The notes below the pieces were generated by a model that did not search any database, was not told where the DNA came from, and saw nothing but the letters and a program-made list of their open reading frames with translations. A program made the position numbers and the translations under genes. Of a stretch of DNA of 15,711 nt, positions 14,769 to 15,711 are shown in pieces. Each line of letters opens with the position of its first letter. The stretch's first letter is position 1. Origin of the DNA: JABMMZ01 sp044357345 (lineage in GTDB: Bacteria > Bacteroidota > Bacteroidia > NS11-12g > UBA955); the NCBI GenBank assembly GCA_044357345.1, contig JBIKPR010000063.1, forward strand, positions 1 to 15,711, written 5' to 3'.

Positions 14769-15711
14769 TTATTCCCATTCTATGGTTGCAGGGGGCTTAG
14801 AGCTGATATCGTATACCACTCTGTTAATCCCTTTTACACGATTAATTATCTTATTGCTGATATCGGCTAAAATCTCGTATGGTATATGTACCCAATCTGC
14901 AGTCATACCATCTAAAGAAGACACTGCACGCAAAGCAATAACATATTCATAGGTTCTTTCATCACCCATCACACCAACACTTTTTACTGGGAGAAAAATT
15001 GCCCCTGCTTGCCAGATTTTATCGTACCAACCTGTTTCGCGTAAAGTTTCTATATAAATTGCATCGGCTTGTTGTAAAATTCTAACTTTTTCAATGGTGA
15101 TGTCGTCTATAATTCTAATTGCAAGACCTGGACCTGGAAAAGGATGTCTGCCTAAAATGTTTTTAGGAATATTTAATGCAGCACCTACCCTTCTAACTTC
15201 ATCTTTAAATAAAGAACGTAGGGGCTCGACAATTTTCATTTTCATTTTTTCTGGCAAACCACCAACGTTGTGGTGGGATTTAATTGTCGCTGATGGACCC
15301 TTCACTGAAACAGATTCAATAACATCAGGGTATATCGTTCCTTGAGCCAACCATTGCGCACCATCAATTTTGTGTGATTCTTGATCAAATACCTCAACGA
15401 ACACGCGTCCAATTGCTTTTCTTTTTAGCTCAGGATCATATAATCCAGCCAAGGCATCATAAAACTGTTGAGAAGCATCAACCCCAATTACATTCAAATC
15501 CATTTGTTTGTATGCCTCTAACACTTCCTTAAATTCATTCTGCCTCAATAAACCATTGTCTATAAATATGCAGTACAAGTTTTTACCAATGGCTTTATGC
15601 AATAACGCAGCTGCAACGCTGCTATCAACGCCGCCAGATAGTCCTAAAATAACACGGTCATCTCCAATTTGTTTTTTTAATTGCTCAACAGTCTCATGAA
15701 TGAAATTGTCG
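14769..15711 (-). CDS. guaA: GMP synthase, glutamine-hydrolysing (N-terminal part outside window)
   Basis: The frame is open through the right edge of the window, so the start and the N-terminal glutaminase domain lie beyond 15711. The ATG at 15602 is internal. Visible is the end of the domain linker, then the ATP-pyrophosphatase P-loop LSGGVDSSVAAALLHKAIG (about 15654-15598). It continues to the dimerisation domain with GRHPFPGPGLAIRI and the invariant ending KPPATIEWE. GuaA aminates XMP to GMP. It is the first visible gene of the operon guaA, PBP-like protein, RNA methyltransferase; the stop at 14769-14771 leaves one base before the next ATG. No abnormality is seen. Confidence 0.97.
   Translation of the reverse strand, partial: DNFIHETVEQLKKQIGDDRVILGLSGGVDSSVAAALLHKAIGKNLYCIFIDNGLLRQNEFKEVLEAYKQMDLNVIGVDASQQFYDALAGLYDPELKRKAIGRVFVEVFDQESHKIDGAQWLAQGTIYPDVIESVSVKGPSATIKSHHNVGGLPEKMKMKIVEPLRSLFKDEVRRVGAALNIPKNILGRHPFPGPGLAIRIIDDITIEKVRILQQADAIYIETLRETGWYDKIWQAGAIFLPVKSVGVMGDERTYEYVIALRAVSSLDGMTADWVHIPYEILADISNKIINRVKGINRVVYDISSKPPATIEWE

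Noticed and set aside
14601..14952. Plus-strand ORFs of about 90 codons over the guaA/PBP junction
   Set aside because: They are antisense to guaA's conserved C-terminus and to a signal peptide, which explains their hydrophobic look.
15602..15602. ATG at 15602 as the start of guaA
   Set aside because: The frame continues upstream through the ATP-binding motif LSGGVDSS to the window edge, so the start is outside.

Overview
The window comes from a low-GC member of the Bacteroidota. Four things point there. A type IX secretion (T9SS) C-terminal sorting domain can be rebuilt from a broken gene near 8883-10033. The promoters before the tRNA gene and glmM have the phylum's TAnnTTTG -7 box. GlmM carries the archaeal-type GEGNGG signature usual in this phylum. 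Genes generally lack strong Shine-Dalgarno sites. I cannot place the organism below phylum.

Layout from left to right: (1) the 3' part of an AI-2E/PerM-type membrane protein on +, then a SRAP (HMCES/YedK) abasic-site protein on +. (2) About 570 bases of decayed intergenic DNA holding the 3' end of an IS21-type istB and the right end of that IS. The IS has cut an outer-membrane beta-barrel gene down to its signal peptide and first strands. (3) A minus-strand operon with overlapping genes: a secreted endonuclease/exonuclease/phosphatase protein, then polyphosphate kinase ppk1, then the truncated barrel gene. (4) A divergent plus-strand pair, glmM and ychF, followed by tRNA-Lys(TTT) with a clear promoter and a UUCG-loop terminator. 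(5) A 300-bp segment just after the tRNA. It holds a perfect palindrome, two copies of a 72-nt structured repeat and a duplicate of the tRNA 3' end. (6) A minus-strand T9SS-exported protein ruined by three frameshifts and two stop codons, then a gene-poor gap. (7) A stand-alone asparagine synthetase (asnB) on -. (8) A tight minus-strand operon of guaA (5' end outside the window), a periplasmic-binding-protein-like exported protein and an RsmB/NOP-type RNA m5C methyltransferase.

Most intact genes are core functions: GMP synthesis, amino sugar supply for cell wall precursors, polyphosphate, rRNA modification, a translation-linked GTPase and DNA-protein crosslink protection. I see no intact defence system, phage, CRISPR array or biosynthetic cluster. 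The unusual parts are the decay zones: the IS21 scar at 2144-2473 and the tRNA-linked repeat segment plus broken T9SS gene at 8583-10033. The repeat segment is the best candidate for something undescribed, either a small dispersed structured repeat or the remnant of an element integrated at the tRNA 3' end.
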